Assembly: GCF_009650435.1 (NCBI RefSeq)
Contig: NZ_VVIP01000034.1
Coordinates: 18,898 to 82,897, forward strand
DNA length: 64,000 bases
Direction of reading: 5' to 3'
From: Foetidibacter luteolus
GTDB lineage: Bacteria > Bacteroidota > Bacteroidia > Chitinophagales > Chitinophagaceae
Numbering within the stretch: position 1 is the first letter of the stretch; each line of letters opens with the position of its first letter. Below the pieces are notes generated by a model. It had not been told where the DNA came from. It saw only the letters and a program-made list of their open reading frames with translations, and ran no database searches. The translations under genes were made by a program, and so were the position numbers. Below, piece after piece: positions 1 to 7,286 of the stretch.

Positions 1-98
1 AACACTTTGTATGCCACGCCCGACTTGGTTTTGTCATAATTCACATTGCAGGCGCTAAACAAAGCCAGTACACATATGGCAGAAATAACTCGCATCAT
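1..98 (-). CDS. Partial lipoprotein, probably FKBP-type peptidyl-prolyl isomerase (N-terminus only)
   Basis: Only the first 32 codons are in the window, reading leftwards off the edge. Two ATGs stand in tandem at 98-96 and 95-93. The peptide begins with a short hydrophobic signal ending in a lipobox-like LFSAC, so an exported lipoprotein is likely. The following stretch (YDKTKSGVAYKV) resembles the start of FKBP-type isomerases of the GldI type, which often follow nrnA in Bacteroidota; that assignment is from memory of the family. It lies only 2 bases after the nrnA stop codon, so the two genes are probably co-transcribed. Confidence 0.5.
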   Translation of the reverse strand, partial: MMRVISAICVLALFSACNVNYDKTKSGVAYKV

Positions 99-100
99 TG

Positions 101-1117
101 TTAGTTGTTTTTATTAAGTTCTTGTTCGTATTGATGTATTACCTGTTTAAATTTTTTTACGGTTTGTTCAAGGCTGTCGCTGCTGCGGCCACCGGCGGCA
201 TTTTTATGTCCCCCACCCTCAAAATGGTTGCGGGCAAAAACATTCACGTCAAAGCTGCCCTTGCTGCGAAAGCTCCATTTACGTTCTTCATCACGGTCTA
301 TGACAATAGCGCCCAATTTTATACCCTGTATGGTTAACAGGTAATTTACCAGCCCTTCCGTGTCGCCGGTTTTAATGTCGTACTTCATTAAGTCGTACTT
401 GTTTATTACCATCATGGCTGTATTGTACTCGTACAGCACATCCAGCCTGTACAGCAATGCCTGGCCTATAAACCTCAGGCGTGATTCGGAGAAGTTGTCG
501 TAAATATTTTCATGTATCGGGGTATGCTCAAGGCCCATCTCTTTAAAGTGTGCCACCGCCCTGTGTACAGAAGCCGTGGTAGAGGGAAAGCGAAAACCGC
601 CTGTATCCGTCATAATGCCGGTGTACAGGCAGGTAGCAATATCCAGGTTAAGTTTATCCGCATAGCCAGACGCCATAATAAAATCATACACCATCTCGCA
701 GGTGGAGCTTTTGCCGGTATCGCTGGCGCCGTAATCAAAGGCTTCTTCCTGTGGCTGCTGGTGATGGTCAATCAGCACTTTTACAGCTTTCGATTTTTGC
801 AGGTGCGGCTCCATGTTTTTTGTGCGGTGCAACACATTAAAATCAAGGCAAAAAATTAATTCCGCCTGCTGTATTACTTCTATGCATTTTTCTTTTTTGC
901 CCTCAAAGTCAATAACCTGGCTGCTGCCGGGCATCCAGCTTAAAAAGCCGGCCCAGTTGGTGGGAGAAATGGGCACTACATCATGACCAAACTGCACCAA
1001 AAAATGATAAAGCCCGAGCATGGAGCCCATGGCATCGCCATCAGGCTTCTGATGGGTGGTAATAACTACTTTTCTTGGTTGCGGGAGTAACGCGTAAAAA
1101 TTCTGTATCGCCTGCAT
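101..1117 (-). CDS. nrnA: Bifunctional oligoribonuclease / PAP phosphatase (DHH family, NrnA-like)
   Basis: This is a cytoplasmic DHH-DHHA1 phosphoesterase expected to degrade 2-5 nt RNA fragments and to dephosphorylate pAp. The 338-residue length fits the family. Visible motifs are HQKPDGDAMGS (residues 22-32, metal ligands H22, D26 and D28), LDFN with D92, the name-giving DHH at 117-119, TDTGG with D171, and the C-terminal DHHA1 substrate motif GGGHKNAAGG at 301-310. All catalytic residues look intact. Its stop is 2 bases from the next lipoprotein start, suggesting an operon. A promoter-like pair lies just upstream at 1128-1159. Confidence 0.93.
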   Translation of the reverse strand: MQAIQNFYALLPQPRKVVITTHQKPDGDAMGSMLGLYHFLVQFGHDVVPISPTNWAGFLSWMPGSSQVIDFEGKKEKCIEVIQQAELIFCLDFNVLHRTKNMEPHLQKSKAVKVLIDHHQQPQEEAFDYGASDTGKSSTCEMVYDFIMASGYADKLNLDIATCLYTGIMTDTGGFRFPSTTASVHRAVAHFKEMGLEHTPIHENIYDNFSESRLRFIGQALLYRLDVLYEYNTAMMVINKYDLMKYDIKTGDTEGLVNYLLTIQGIKLGAIVIDRDEERKWSFRSKGSFDVNVFARNHFEGGGHKNAAGGRSSDSLEQTVKKFKQVIHQYEQELNKNN

Positions 1118-1127
1118 ATAACGGCGG

Positions 1128-1159
1128 CAAAATTGGGTGTTTCAGGGCATTTGCTCAAA
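1128..1159 (-). promoter_or_regulatory. Putative nrnA promoter
   Basis: On the minus strand TTTG (1159-1156) is followed after 20 nt by CAATTTTG (1135-1128). This is one mismatch from the Bacteroidota -7 consensus TAnnTTTG and has the expected spacing. The box is only 10 nt before the nrnA ATG, implying a very short leader. Confidence 0.45.
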
Positions 1160-1221
1160 TATTATTTACAAAAGGGGTGCATTGGGCGACTGCCGGCACT
1201 TTGCGCAGAAATAAATTTTAA

Positions 1222-1322
1222 GGGGGTGTCCCTCGTACCTCGGGCCGGGCTTTCCGCTATTACTCCGGCACAAAAACCAGCGCACAAGGCCTCACCGGGG
1301 TAACCGCTGCAATCCCTCACCC
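1222..1322 (-). repeat. Dispersed intergenic repeat, family GGGTGAGGGATTG (copy 1)
   Basis: On the minus strand the element begins GGGTGAGGGATTGCAGCGG, continues through TAATAGCGGAAAGCCCGG and ends GGGACACCCCC. The same ordered blocks recur on the plus strand at 32111-32215 and 38448-38547. All three copies lie in gaps between genes, and the middle part varies between copies. No reading frame is shared by the copies, so this is a non-coding repeat or a structured RNA tail. Confidence 0.75.
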
Positions 1323-1400
1323 AAAGTGCAACACGCTGCCGCTTTCGCCACGAGGTTGTATTAAATAAAGGCAAGCCACGTTTACCACGCAAAAACGCAA

Positions 1401-1431
1401 TTTGCGAAAGCCATTAGGTTTACTACATTTG
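1401..1431 (+). promoter_or_regulatory. ndk promoter (Bacteroidota sigma-A type)
   Basis: TTTG at 1401-1404, a 19-nt spacer and TACATTTG at 1424-1431 match the TTTG-N19-TAnnTTTG consensus known for Bacteroidota vegetative promoters without a mismatch. The ndk ATG follows 23 nt after the -7 box. Confidence 0.75.
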
Positions 1432-1454
1432 CGGCGAAATTTTATACAACCTAT

Positions 1455-1871
1455 ATGAGCAACAGAACTTTTACAATGGTTAAGCCGGACGCTACATCCA
1501 AAGGATATACCGGCGGCATACTGGACCAGATTCTTAATGCCGGTTTTACCATTAAGGCTATGAAATGGACCAGGCTGACCGAAGAGCAGGCTGGTGAATT
1601 TTATGCCGTACATAAAGAAAGGCCCTTTTACCCCGAACTGGTGAAATTTATGAGCAGCGGCCCTATTGTGGCAGCTATACTTGAAAAAGACAATGCCGTA
1701 GCAGACTTCAGGAAGCTTATCGGCGCCACCAACCCCGCACAGGCTGAGGAAGGTACAATCCGTAAAAAATACGCTGCCTCTATGGGCGAAAACGCTGTTC
1801 ACGGCAGCGATAGCGATGAAAACGCCGGTATTGAAGGAGATTTCTTCTTCTCCAAACTGGAAAGGTTTTAA
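1455..1871 (+). CDS. ndk: Nucleoside-diphosphate kinase
   Basis: This enzyme transfers the gamma-phosphate of ATP to nucleoside diphosphates through a phosphohistidine intermediate in the cytoplasm. The 138-residue length is standard. The start TFTMVKPDA with K10, the KERPFY segment and the active-site signature NAVHGSDS with H116 are all present. The gene stands alone, with its own promoter at 1401-1431 and a strong intrinsic terminator at 1948-1980, so it is probably monocistronic. Confidence 0.97.
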   Translation: MSNRTFTMVKPDATSKGYTGGILDQILNAGFTIKAMKWTRLTEEQAGEFYAVHKERPFYPELVKFMSSGPIVAAILEKDNAVADFRKLIGATNPAQAEEGTIRKKYAASMGENAVHGSDSDENAGIEGDFFFSKLERF

Positions 1872-1947
1872 TCTGCATTGCGGCAGCCGAGTTTGTATTA
1901 AACAAAAACTTCTATAGCGGCCACACCGGTAGCTATCAGCATAATTT

Positions 1948-1980
1948 ACCTGTAGGGAGCTTTTCCTTACAGGTTTTTTA
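1948..1980 (+). terminator. Intrinsic terminator after ndk
   Basis: An 11-bp stem with one G-T pair (1948-1958 with 1964-1974, outer arms ACCTGTA/TACAGGT) is followed by a run of T residues. It ends the ndk unit and overlaps the 3' end of the convergent TraB/GumN gene. Confidence 0.8.
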
Positions 1981-2875
1981 TTTCATTAACCAGTGGCCGT
2001 AGTGTATAACCCTTTTGCTTAAGCAGGTTAATTAAGCCCTTGTCTCCCCCAAGGTGACCGGCCCCAACCGCTATAAGTAAACTTTTGCCTTTTGTTATAG
2101 CGGGAAATTGCGCTGCCCAATTGGCGTTCCTCTTATATAGCATGATATCCTGTACGCCTTCAGACCCGGTAAGCTCACCTTTTGTGGACAGTTCGTACAG
2201 CTTTTCAAAATCCTGCTGCCTGTACAATTCAATCATTTCATTTATCATCTTCCTGTAATCATTTATGCTGTCTGCCATGTTCAACAGTTCTTTGGCCTGC
2301 AGGCTGTATGGAATTTCGTCCAGTATGCCCGCCTGGAATGCTGCCGTTTCAAGTCCTTTTATTTCTTTGTTGTAGGGTTTGGCTTCTTTCATAATAGCCA
2401 GTTCCATACCATTGGTTTCGCTACAGGGCAGCAATAACTGGTAAAGCAGGGACGAGGTTAAGATGGGCTGCATACGCTGCACTGTTTCAAGCTGGGCACC
2501 CATATCGTGATCGTCAAAAAAACGCCCAAGCCTTTCATAGTCTTCTTTGCTGTACAATTCACTTAATATAGTATCATTTTTCATTCGGGCCATGGTAAAA
2601 CCGCTGAATAGCTGCCCCAGATCATCCATATCAATTTCAAAGTAAATTTCATCCGCTTTTTTTATTACCGCAGACAATGTTGTTCCAACCTTCGCATCGG
2701 GGGCGCAGATGAGGTGTATGGTCCCAAACACATAAACAGGCTTCTGAAGCCCATTTCCGCTCACCTCCCACAAAAGGCTTTTACCCGATGGGGCTGTTTC
2801 ATACTTATCCTTTGATTTACAGGAGAATATATTGAAAGCTGCGAGGAAAAAAGTGAATAATTTCAAGAGATTCAT
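1967..2875 (-). CDS. TraB/GumN family lipoprotein
   Basis: The 302-residue protein starts with a signal peptide and a lipobox ending at C19 (FNIFSC), so it is probably anchored in a membrane. It carries the TraB/GumN (ChaN/PrgY-like) pattern: VFGTIHL around residues 50-55, with GTIH likely metal-binding, and a C-terminal VGAGHLGGDKG near 270-280. Eukaryotic TIKI homologs are metalloproteases, but the function of the bacterial members is not established, so no substrate is claimed. It is convergent with ndk and separated from the UbiD gene by a bidirectional terminator. Confidence 0.82.
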   Translation of the reverse strand: MNLLKLFTFFLAAFNIFSCKSKDKYETAPSGKSLLWEVSGNGLQKPVYVFGTIHLICAPDAKVGTTLSAVIKKADEIYFEIDMDDLGQLFSGFTMARMKNDTILSELYSKEDYERLGRFFDDHDMGAQLETVQRMQPILTSSLLYQLLLPCSETNGMELAIMKEAKPYNKEIKGLETAAFQAGILDEIPYSLQAKELLNMADSINDYRKMINEMIELYRQQDFEKLYELSTKGELTGSEGVQDIMLYKRNANWAAQFPAITKGKSLLIAVGAGHLGGDKGLINLLKQKGYTLRPLVNEIKNL

Positions 2876-2971
2876 GTATTTACACTGTTAACTAAATGTT
2901 GATAACGAAAATTTTTCTGATTTTTTCTAAGAAAAAAATGTTTTTTGATTAGGATATTGGCATGGTTTTCG

Positions 2972-2979
2972 TACTTTTG
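2972..2979 (+). promoter_or_regulatory. Orphan -7 box with no protein gene downstream
   Basis: TACTTTTG matches the TAnnTTTG -7 consensus exactly. A TTTG at 2944-2947 lies somewhat farther upstream than the usual 19-20 nt. No reading frame follows on this strand before the terminator at 3010-3044, so a transcript of roughly 60 nt would result. Confidence 0.4.
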
Positions 2980-3009
2980 CAATAGTTTTTTAAGGGTTTA
3001 GGGTTGAAA

Positions 3010-3044
3010 AAGGGGCGTTGGTTTTCCTCCGCCCCTATTTTTTT
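3010..3044. terminator. Bidirectional intrinsic terminator
   Basis: The stem AGGGGCG (3011-3017) pairs with CGCCCCT (3030-3036), extended inside by GG/CC. A T run follows on the plus strand, and a run of A precedes it, which gives T on the minus strand. It can end the leftward UbiD gene and any rightward transcript begun near 2985. Confidence 0.75.
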
Positions 3045-3102
3045 CTTCAACCGCAACACTTACACCTTTGTATACAGCCATTCTGCCGATTAAATTTCAT
3101 AC

Positions 3103-4944
3103 TCACCTAACAACATTGTAAAGACTTCCTGATTTGGCAAACAGCCTGTCAATGTTCTTTTCTACCACAGGGTCACTTTCCAGCACCGGCGCATGGTGTG
3201 GTTTTATGCGGGCATCAAAAACAACGGGCCCGCTACAGCCCCAGTGCTTGTATTGTGTATGTGCGGCAATTCCATATATGTCATGCGATGGATTGCACCG
3301 GGTATAAGTTACCCACAGATAGTTACGCAGGTTGGCGGCTGTAAACTTTGCATCATCACATACGGTTATAAAAGCAACTTCAACAAGGGTGGATAGTTTG
3401 TCTGCCAGTTGTTCATGCAATAGTTGCATTTCGGCTGCTGCATTGTCATACGTTGTAAAAGGTTTTGCCTGCAGGCAAATAACGCCGGGCATAGCAAGGC
3501 TGGCATTTTCAAATCCTTGTAATTCACGTAAAACGGCAGGTACGTCCGTACAAAGCTTTCTTTTAATATCTCCGTAAGCGGCAAATACCACTTTACTGCC
3601 ACTATTAAGCCCTGTGCCTGAATAGTCCAGCGTATCAATGGTGGTATTGGTATAAAAATGAATGTCCCTGGCAAAATCCATCCGCTGCAGCATGTAAAGA
3701 AAAAACTCCTGCACTTTGTGCGCAGAAACAGGCTCCCTGTCTTCCGCCGTTATAAATAAAAATTTAGCCAGGCTAAGCTGCCCCGTACCCAGCACATGGT
3801 TAGCGATGGTTAAAATTTCGGCAGGCTGCTTAACACGCATATAAGGTGTATAGCGTTCGCTGCCTACAGCCAGCAATAAAGGATGAACACCCGCGGCGTC
3901 AACCGCATGCACTTCTTTAAGCCCCGGCACTTCCTGCTGTATGGCATCACCGGTTATGGCATGTATCAGTTCACCAAAGCTGGTGTCTTCCTGTGGCGGA
4001 CGGCCAACCACTGTAAAAGGCCAAATAGCATCCCGTTTGGCGTACACTTTATGCACCCGCATTAAAGGAAAAGGATGGCGCAGGCTGTAATAGCCCAGGT
4101 GGTCTCCAAAAGGGCCTTCCGGCTTGTTCTCGCCGGGGCATACTTCGCCGGTTATTACAAAATCCGCATCCGTACTAATACAGTAACCATCCTTATAAGC
4201 ATACCTGAAGCGCCTGCCGCCAAGCACGCCGGCAAAAGTCATTTCACTAATGCCTTCCGGCAGCGGCATTACCGCGGCCAGCGTATGAGAGGGAGGGCCA
4301 CCGGCAAAAACGCTCACTTTAAGCGGTTGTCCCTTTTTGTTGGCCTTTGCCTGGTGTACACCAATGCCCCGGTGCAACTGGTAATGCAGGCCTATCTCTT
4401 TATTTGTTGTATAATCATTGCCCGTTAACTGCACCCGGTACATACCCAGGTTGGCCTTCATAATACCAGGCTCATCCATATCTTCTGTATATACCTGCGG
4501 AAGGGTTACAAAAGCGCCGCCATCCATAGGCCAGTGTTGTATAAGCGGTATATCCGTTACCTGTATCTCATTTTGAAGAACCGGCTTAGAAGATGGATTT
4601 TTTAGCGGCAGTGCCTTTAAAGCTGCCCAACCTGCATTAAAATTTTTGAAAGGGCTTTTAATGGCCTTAACCGGGTTACTCTTTAGCTCAATTAAACGCT
4701 GCACCAGTTGCAGCGTATCCCTGAAAATAAAGCGGCTTCTTTCCAGTGTACCGAAAATGTTGGAAGCGGCCCTGTATTTGCAGCCTTTTACATTCTCAAA
4801 CAACAGCGCCGGGCCGCCAGCTTCATGAACCCTTAAATGAATGACAGCCATTTCAAGAAAGGGGTCAACCTCTTCTTTTACCCTTACAAGATGCCCGTTT
4901 TTTTCCAAGTCTTTTAAACAATCTTCCAGTGATGAATAGGCCAT
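3103..4944 (-). CDS. UbiD family decarboxylase
   Basis: UbiD-family enzymes decarboxylate aromatic or unsaturated acids using prenylated FMN. The 613-residue length fits the long Bacteroidota subgroup that is usually linked to menaquinone biosynthesis. The conserved prFMN/metal region is visible: MYRVQ around R170, the PEGPFGDHLGYYS block at residues 275-287, and the acidic E267/E272 region just before it. No UbiX partner is visible within the window. The exact substrate (menaquinone precursor versus another aryl acid) cannot be read from sequence alone. Confidence 0.85.
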   Translation of the reverse strand: MAYSSLEDCLKDLEKNGHLVRVKEEVDPFLEMAVIHLRVHEAGGPALLFENVKGCKYRAASNIFGTLERSRFIFRDTLQLVQRLIELKSNPVKAIKSPFKNFNAGWAALKALPLKNPSSKPVLQNEIQVTDIPLIQHWPMDGGAFVTLPQVYTEDMDEPGIMKANLGMYRVQLTGNDYTTNKEIGLHYQLHRGIGVHQAKANKKGQPLKVSVFAGGPPSHTLAAVMPLPEGISEMTFAGVLGGRRFRYAYKDGYCISTDADFVITGEVCPGENKPEGPFGDHLGYYSLRHPFPLMRVHKVYAKRDAIWPFTVVGRPPQEDTSFGELIHAITGDAIQQEVPGLKEVHAVDAAGVHPLLLAVGSERYTPYMRVKQPAEILTIANHVLGTGQLSLAKFLFITAEDREPVSAHKVQEFFLYMLQRMDFARDIHFYTNTTIDTLDYSGTGLNSGSKVVFAAYGDIKRKLCTDVPAVLRELQGFENASLAMPGVICLQAKPFTTYDNAAAEMQLLHEQLADKLSTLVEVAFITVCDDAKFTAANLRNYLWVTYTRCNPSHDIYGIAAHTQYKHWGCSGPVVFDARIKPHHAPVLESDPVVEKNIDRLFAKSGSLYNVVR

Positions 4945-5009
4945 AAGCGAAGGTAAACAGAAAGGCTATACCTTTTGATCAGCGCTTCCCAAAGAGTTTT
5001 TTTGAAGAT

Positions 5010-5064
5010 GATGGGCCCGGCGGAGGAACTGCTATTAAGCATCGTTGCGTCGCACTCTTGTACG
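5010..5064 (+). repeat. Dispersed repeat ATGGGCCC...TTGCGTCGCACTCTTGTAC (copy 1)
   Basis: The block starts ATGGGCCCGG, passes CTATTAAGC and ends TTGCGTCGCACTCTTGTACG. Copies with the same order occur at 9577-9632 (plus) and 7090-7148 (minus), with diverged relatives at 13299-13322, 24127-24210 and 26686-26735. All lie between genes. Confidence 0.7.
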
Positions 5065-5179
5065 TTTGGATTCGCTACGCGGCTTTTCCCGCAGGATAGT
5101 TTAGTTTCTGCACTTCGTTAACCACCGTCAAAAGTATTGATGGTAATCACCAACTTTTATTTAAATCACCCGGATATAC

Positions 5180-5310
5180 AGATCGCACCTACGGCGCTCT
5201 TTGCAAATAGTTTCTTTTCTTGTCTGCTAACATGCCGCCCGATGGAGCTTATTGTTCAATGTTCTTTTGTTTAAAGTTTTATGTTGCCAGCCTGTCGCTG
5301 TATGGCACTT
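5180..5310 (+). repeat. Dispersed hairpin-type repeat (copy A)
   Basis: It contains ATCGCACCTACGGCGCTC, then CTAACATGCCGCC with GATGG, then TTGTTCAATGTTCTTTTG and TTTAAAGTT. The same ordered blocks recur at 38231-38345 and in part at 37500-37570 and 37797-37870. Confidence 0.7.
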
Positions 5311-5543
5311 GCACCTCACACTTACTCAACATGACCAGCTACCAGCTACTTTTCTTATCCCAAATTGAGACCCATTTTTTACTTATGAGAAAACAGACCT
5401 TAGAAATTCTACACAACGCATTGATTTACAAAGAATAATATTCCCGGCACGCATATCGTTAATAGTATGCCGGTTTTAGTTTCCTATTGCTTTATTTATA
5501 TAACATTTTTAGTCCGCACTTTTCAACCATTAAACCCTTAGTC

Positions 5544-5571
5544 ATATCCTGCCGTACGTACGGCAGGATAT
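5544..5571. repeat. Perfect 28-bp palindrome
   Basis: The arm ATATCCTGCCGTAC is followed directly by its exact reverse complement with no spacer. It lies 17 bp before the likely ATG of the small gene at 5589, so it could be an operator, a hairpin in the mRNA leader, or a fragment of a palindromic repeat. Confidence 0.85.
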
Positions 5572-5588
5572 ATTTTAAAACACTGGTC

Positions 5589-5873
5589 ATGCACTCATTA
5601 AATGCCGTATTGCATTTCATTCACCTGAATGACATGTCAATTGAAGATTTTGAAGATATCGCCGGGTTATACCCCGGCACTTTAACCGATGCTTACGAAG
5701 CTTCTTCGGAATTAAGAAACAGGGATGTTAACAAAATAATAGCCAGGTTTGGCCGTGAATTATATAATCTTGGTTTTATGGTTTACCCTGTGCACCGCAC
5801 GCCGGGCAACCCCAATGATTATGTGATTATGGAAAAAGACCTGAATGAAATGTTTTTTGCGGATAAACTTTAG
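5589..5873 (+). CDS. Conserved-looking small protein of unknown function
   Basis: About 94 residues if translation starts at MHSLNAVL; an in-frame start at 5487 would run through the palindrome and adds low-complexity residues, so the later ATG is preferred. The protein is acidic and soluble-looking, with no membrane segment and no motif I recognise. The middle reads as alpha-helical (SSELRNRDVNKIIARFG) and the end as beta-rich. It may be regulated through the palindrome at 5544-5571. It is not obviously in an operon with gpsA, which has its own promoter-like box. Confidence 0.6.
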   Translation: MHSLNAVLHFIHLNDMSIEDFEDIAGLYPGTLTDAYEASSELRNRDVNKIIARFGRELYNLGFMVYPVHRTPGNPNDYVIMEKDLNEMFFADKL

Positions 5874-6014
5874 CGGTTACGCTAACCCGATTTACAGTTT
5901 TAACCCATGCCCTCCTACCCTTTTTCAAAACCCGCGATACTTATATTTTGGTCTGCCAACGCAGTTAAAATACTGCCTTTTAAGCCCCAGATCTGCCCTT
6001 AAATTTTAAAACCC

Positions 6015-6022
6015 TACCTTTG
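6015..6022 (+). promoter_or_regulatory. -7 promoter box of gpsA
   Basis: TACCTTTG matches TAnnTTTG exactly and lies 26 nt before the gpsA ATG. No clear -33 TTTG is present at the ideal distance. Confidence 0.55.
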
Positions 6023-6048
6023 CGGCTCTTACAAATTATTAAATAACC

Positions 6049-7038
6049 ATGTTGAACAACATTGCCGTAATTGGAAGCGGCAGTTGGGCAACGGCACTGG
6101 TGAAAATTTTTGCTGAGAGTGGAGTACATATAAAATGGCTGGTCCGCAACCAACATGCAGCGGATTACATAAGGCAATACCGCCATAACCCACGTTACCT
6201 CAGTTACGCCAATTTAAACACAAAATATATCACACCCCTTACAAGCGCTGAAGAAGCCTTGCAGGATGTTGATTTTATTTTATTTGCCGTTCCATCTGCC
6301 CATTTAAAAAACACAGTACAGGATATTGAGCCGGAATGGCTGGCAGGCAAACAGCTTGCCGTATCCATTAAAAGTTTCGTGCCCGGCACAGGTAACATAC
6401 CCGGTGTTTTTCTTAAAAAATATTTTACGGCAGAACAGCCCGTGATGGTGCTTGGCGGCCCCTGCCATGCAGAGGAAATTGCCATGCAACGCAACACTTA
6501 TCTTACCGCAGCCGGAGATGACATGGCAATGGTAAAGCAGGTGTGCGATAGTATCAAAGTGCCCTACATTAAAACCATTGCCAATGCAGACCCCAGCGGT
6601 GTAGAGTACTCGGCCATACTGAAAAATATTATTGGTATTGCAACGGGCATAGCCAATGGCCTGCATTACGGAGAAAATTTTCAGGCCGTGCTGGCCAGCA
6701 ATGCCATGCGGGAGGTACAGCGCTTTCTTGCAGCGGTAAACCATACCACAAGAGATCTTTTTGATTCTGCCTATTTTGGTGATATGCTGGTGACAGCCTA
6801 CTCTGACTTTAGCCGCAACAGAACACTTGGCAAGCTTATTGGTAGGGGGATGCAGGTTACCAAAGCGCTGCAGGCTATGGAAATGGTGGCTGAAGGTTAC
6901 AATGCATCAAAAGAATTAAGCGTCGTAATGAAGCAGCTTAATTTATCGCTGCCCATTATGAATAGCGTTGGCCGGATACTGCACCACCACGCTAACCCGT
7001 TTCACGAGTTTAAACTGATAGAACAACAGTTGAGATAA
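6049..7038 (+). CDS. gpsA: NAD(P)H-dependent glycerol-3-phosphate dehydrogenase
   Basis: It reduces dihydroxyacetone phosphate to sn-glycerol 3-phosphate for phospholipid synthesis. At 329 residues the length is normal. The Rossmann motif IGSGSWATAL is at residues 8-17, GGPCHAEEIA follows in the middle of the protein, and the catalytic lysine region AILKNIIGIATGIANG is intact. The next gene is a HAD-GT20 fusion that may use glycerol 3-phosphate as acceptor, so the neighbourhood suggests GpsA also feeds compatible-solute synthesis; that link is inference. Confidence 0.95.
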   Translation: MLNNIAVIGSGSWATALVKIFAESGVHIKWLVRNQHAADYIRQYRHNPRYLSYANLNTKYITPLTSAEEALQDVDFILFAVPSAHLKNTVQDIEPEWLAGKQLAVSIKSFVPGTGNIPGVFLKKYFTAEQPVMVLGGPCHAEEIAMQRNTYLTAAGDDMAMVKQVCDSIKVPYIKTIANADPSGVEYSAILKNIIGIATGIANGLHYGENFQAVLASNAMREVQRFLAAVNHTTRDLFDSAYFGDMLVTAYSDFSRNRTLGKLIGRGMQVTKALQAMEMVAEGYNASKELSVVMKQLNLSLPIMNSVGRILHHHANPFHEFKLIEQQLR

Positions 7039-7089
7039 CGCCTTTGCGGTTAAAAAAACGTGATGCACAATGTTGAGCAGAATTACAGA

Positions 7090-7148
7090 ACGTAAAAGAG
7101 TGCGACGCAACAGCAGCTCAATAGCAGCATTACAGTCCTGGCCCAAAA
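7090..7148 (-). repeat. Dispersed repeat TTGCGTCGCACTC family (copy 2, inverted)
   Basis: Read on the minus strand it contains a TGGGCC block, CTGCTATTGAGC and then TTGCGTCGCACTCTTTTACG, the same order as at 5010-5064. It sits in the 248-bp gap between gpsA and the HAD-GT20 gene. Confidence 0.65.
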
Positions 7149-7286
7149 ATCCTTACTTAAAACTACATTATTAACAAAACAGGATGATATAGGATACATA
7201 AAATTTACACAACACACTTTACTTACTAAGTTACCTTGCGTAAATTCATAGCATCCCCGCATCCGTGTTCAATTAAATAATAGATT

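Larger units (their letters stand above)
4945..5588. other. Repeat-rich gap of about 640 bp between ubiD-like gene and a small unknown gene
   Basis: No convincing gene lies here. It holds a copy of the TTGCGTCGCACTCTTGTAC repeat (5010-5064), a copy of the hairpin-type repeat shared with 37.5-38.3 kb (5180-5310) and a perfect 28-bp palindrome (5544-5571). Confidence 0.7.

Noticed and set aside
1162..1392. Open frame on the minus strand rich in Arg and Gly
   Set aside because: It runs through the GGGTGAGGGATTG repeat; other copies of the repeat do not keep the frame.
1317..1802. 161-codon frame antisense to ndk
   Set aside because: Entirely antisense to a gene with a complete active site; shadow of codon bias.
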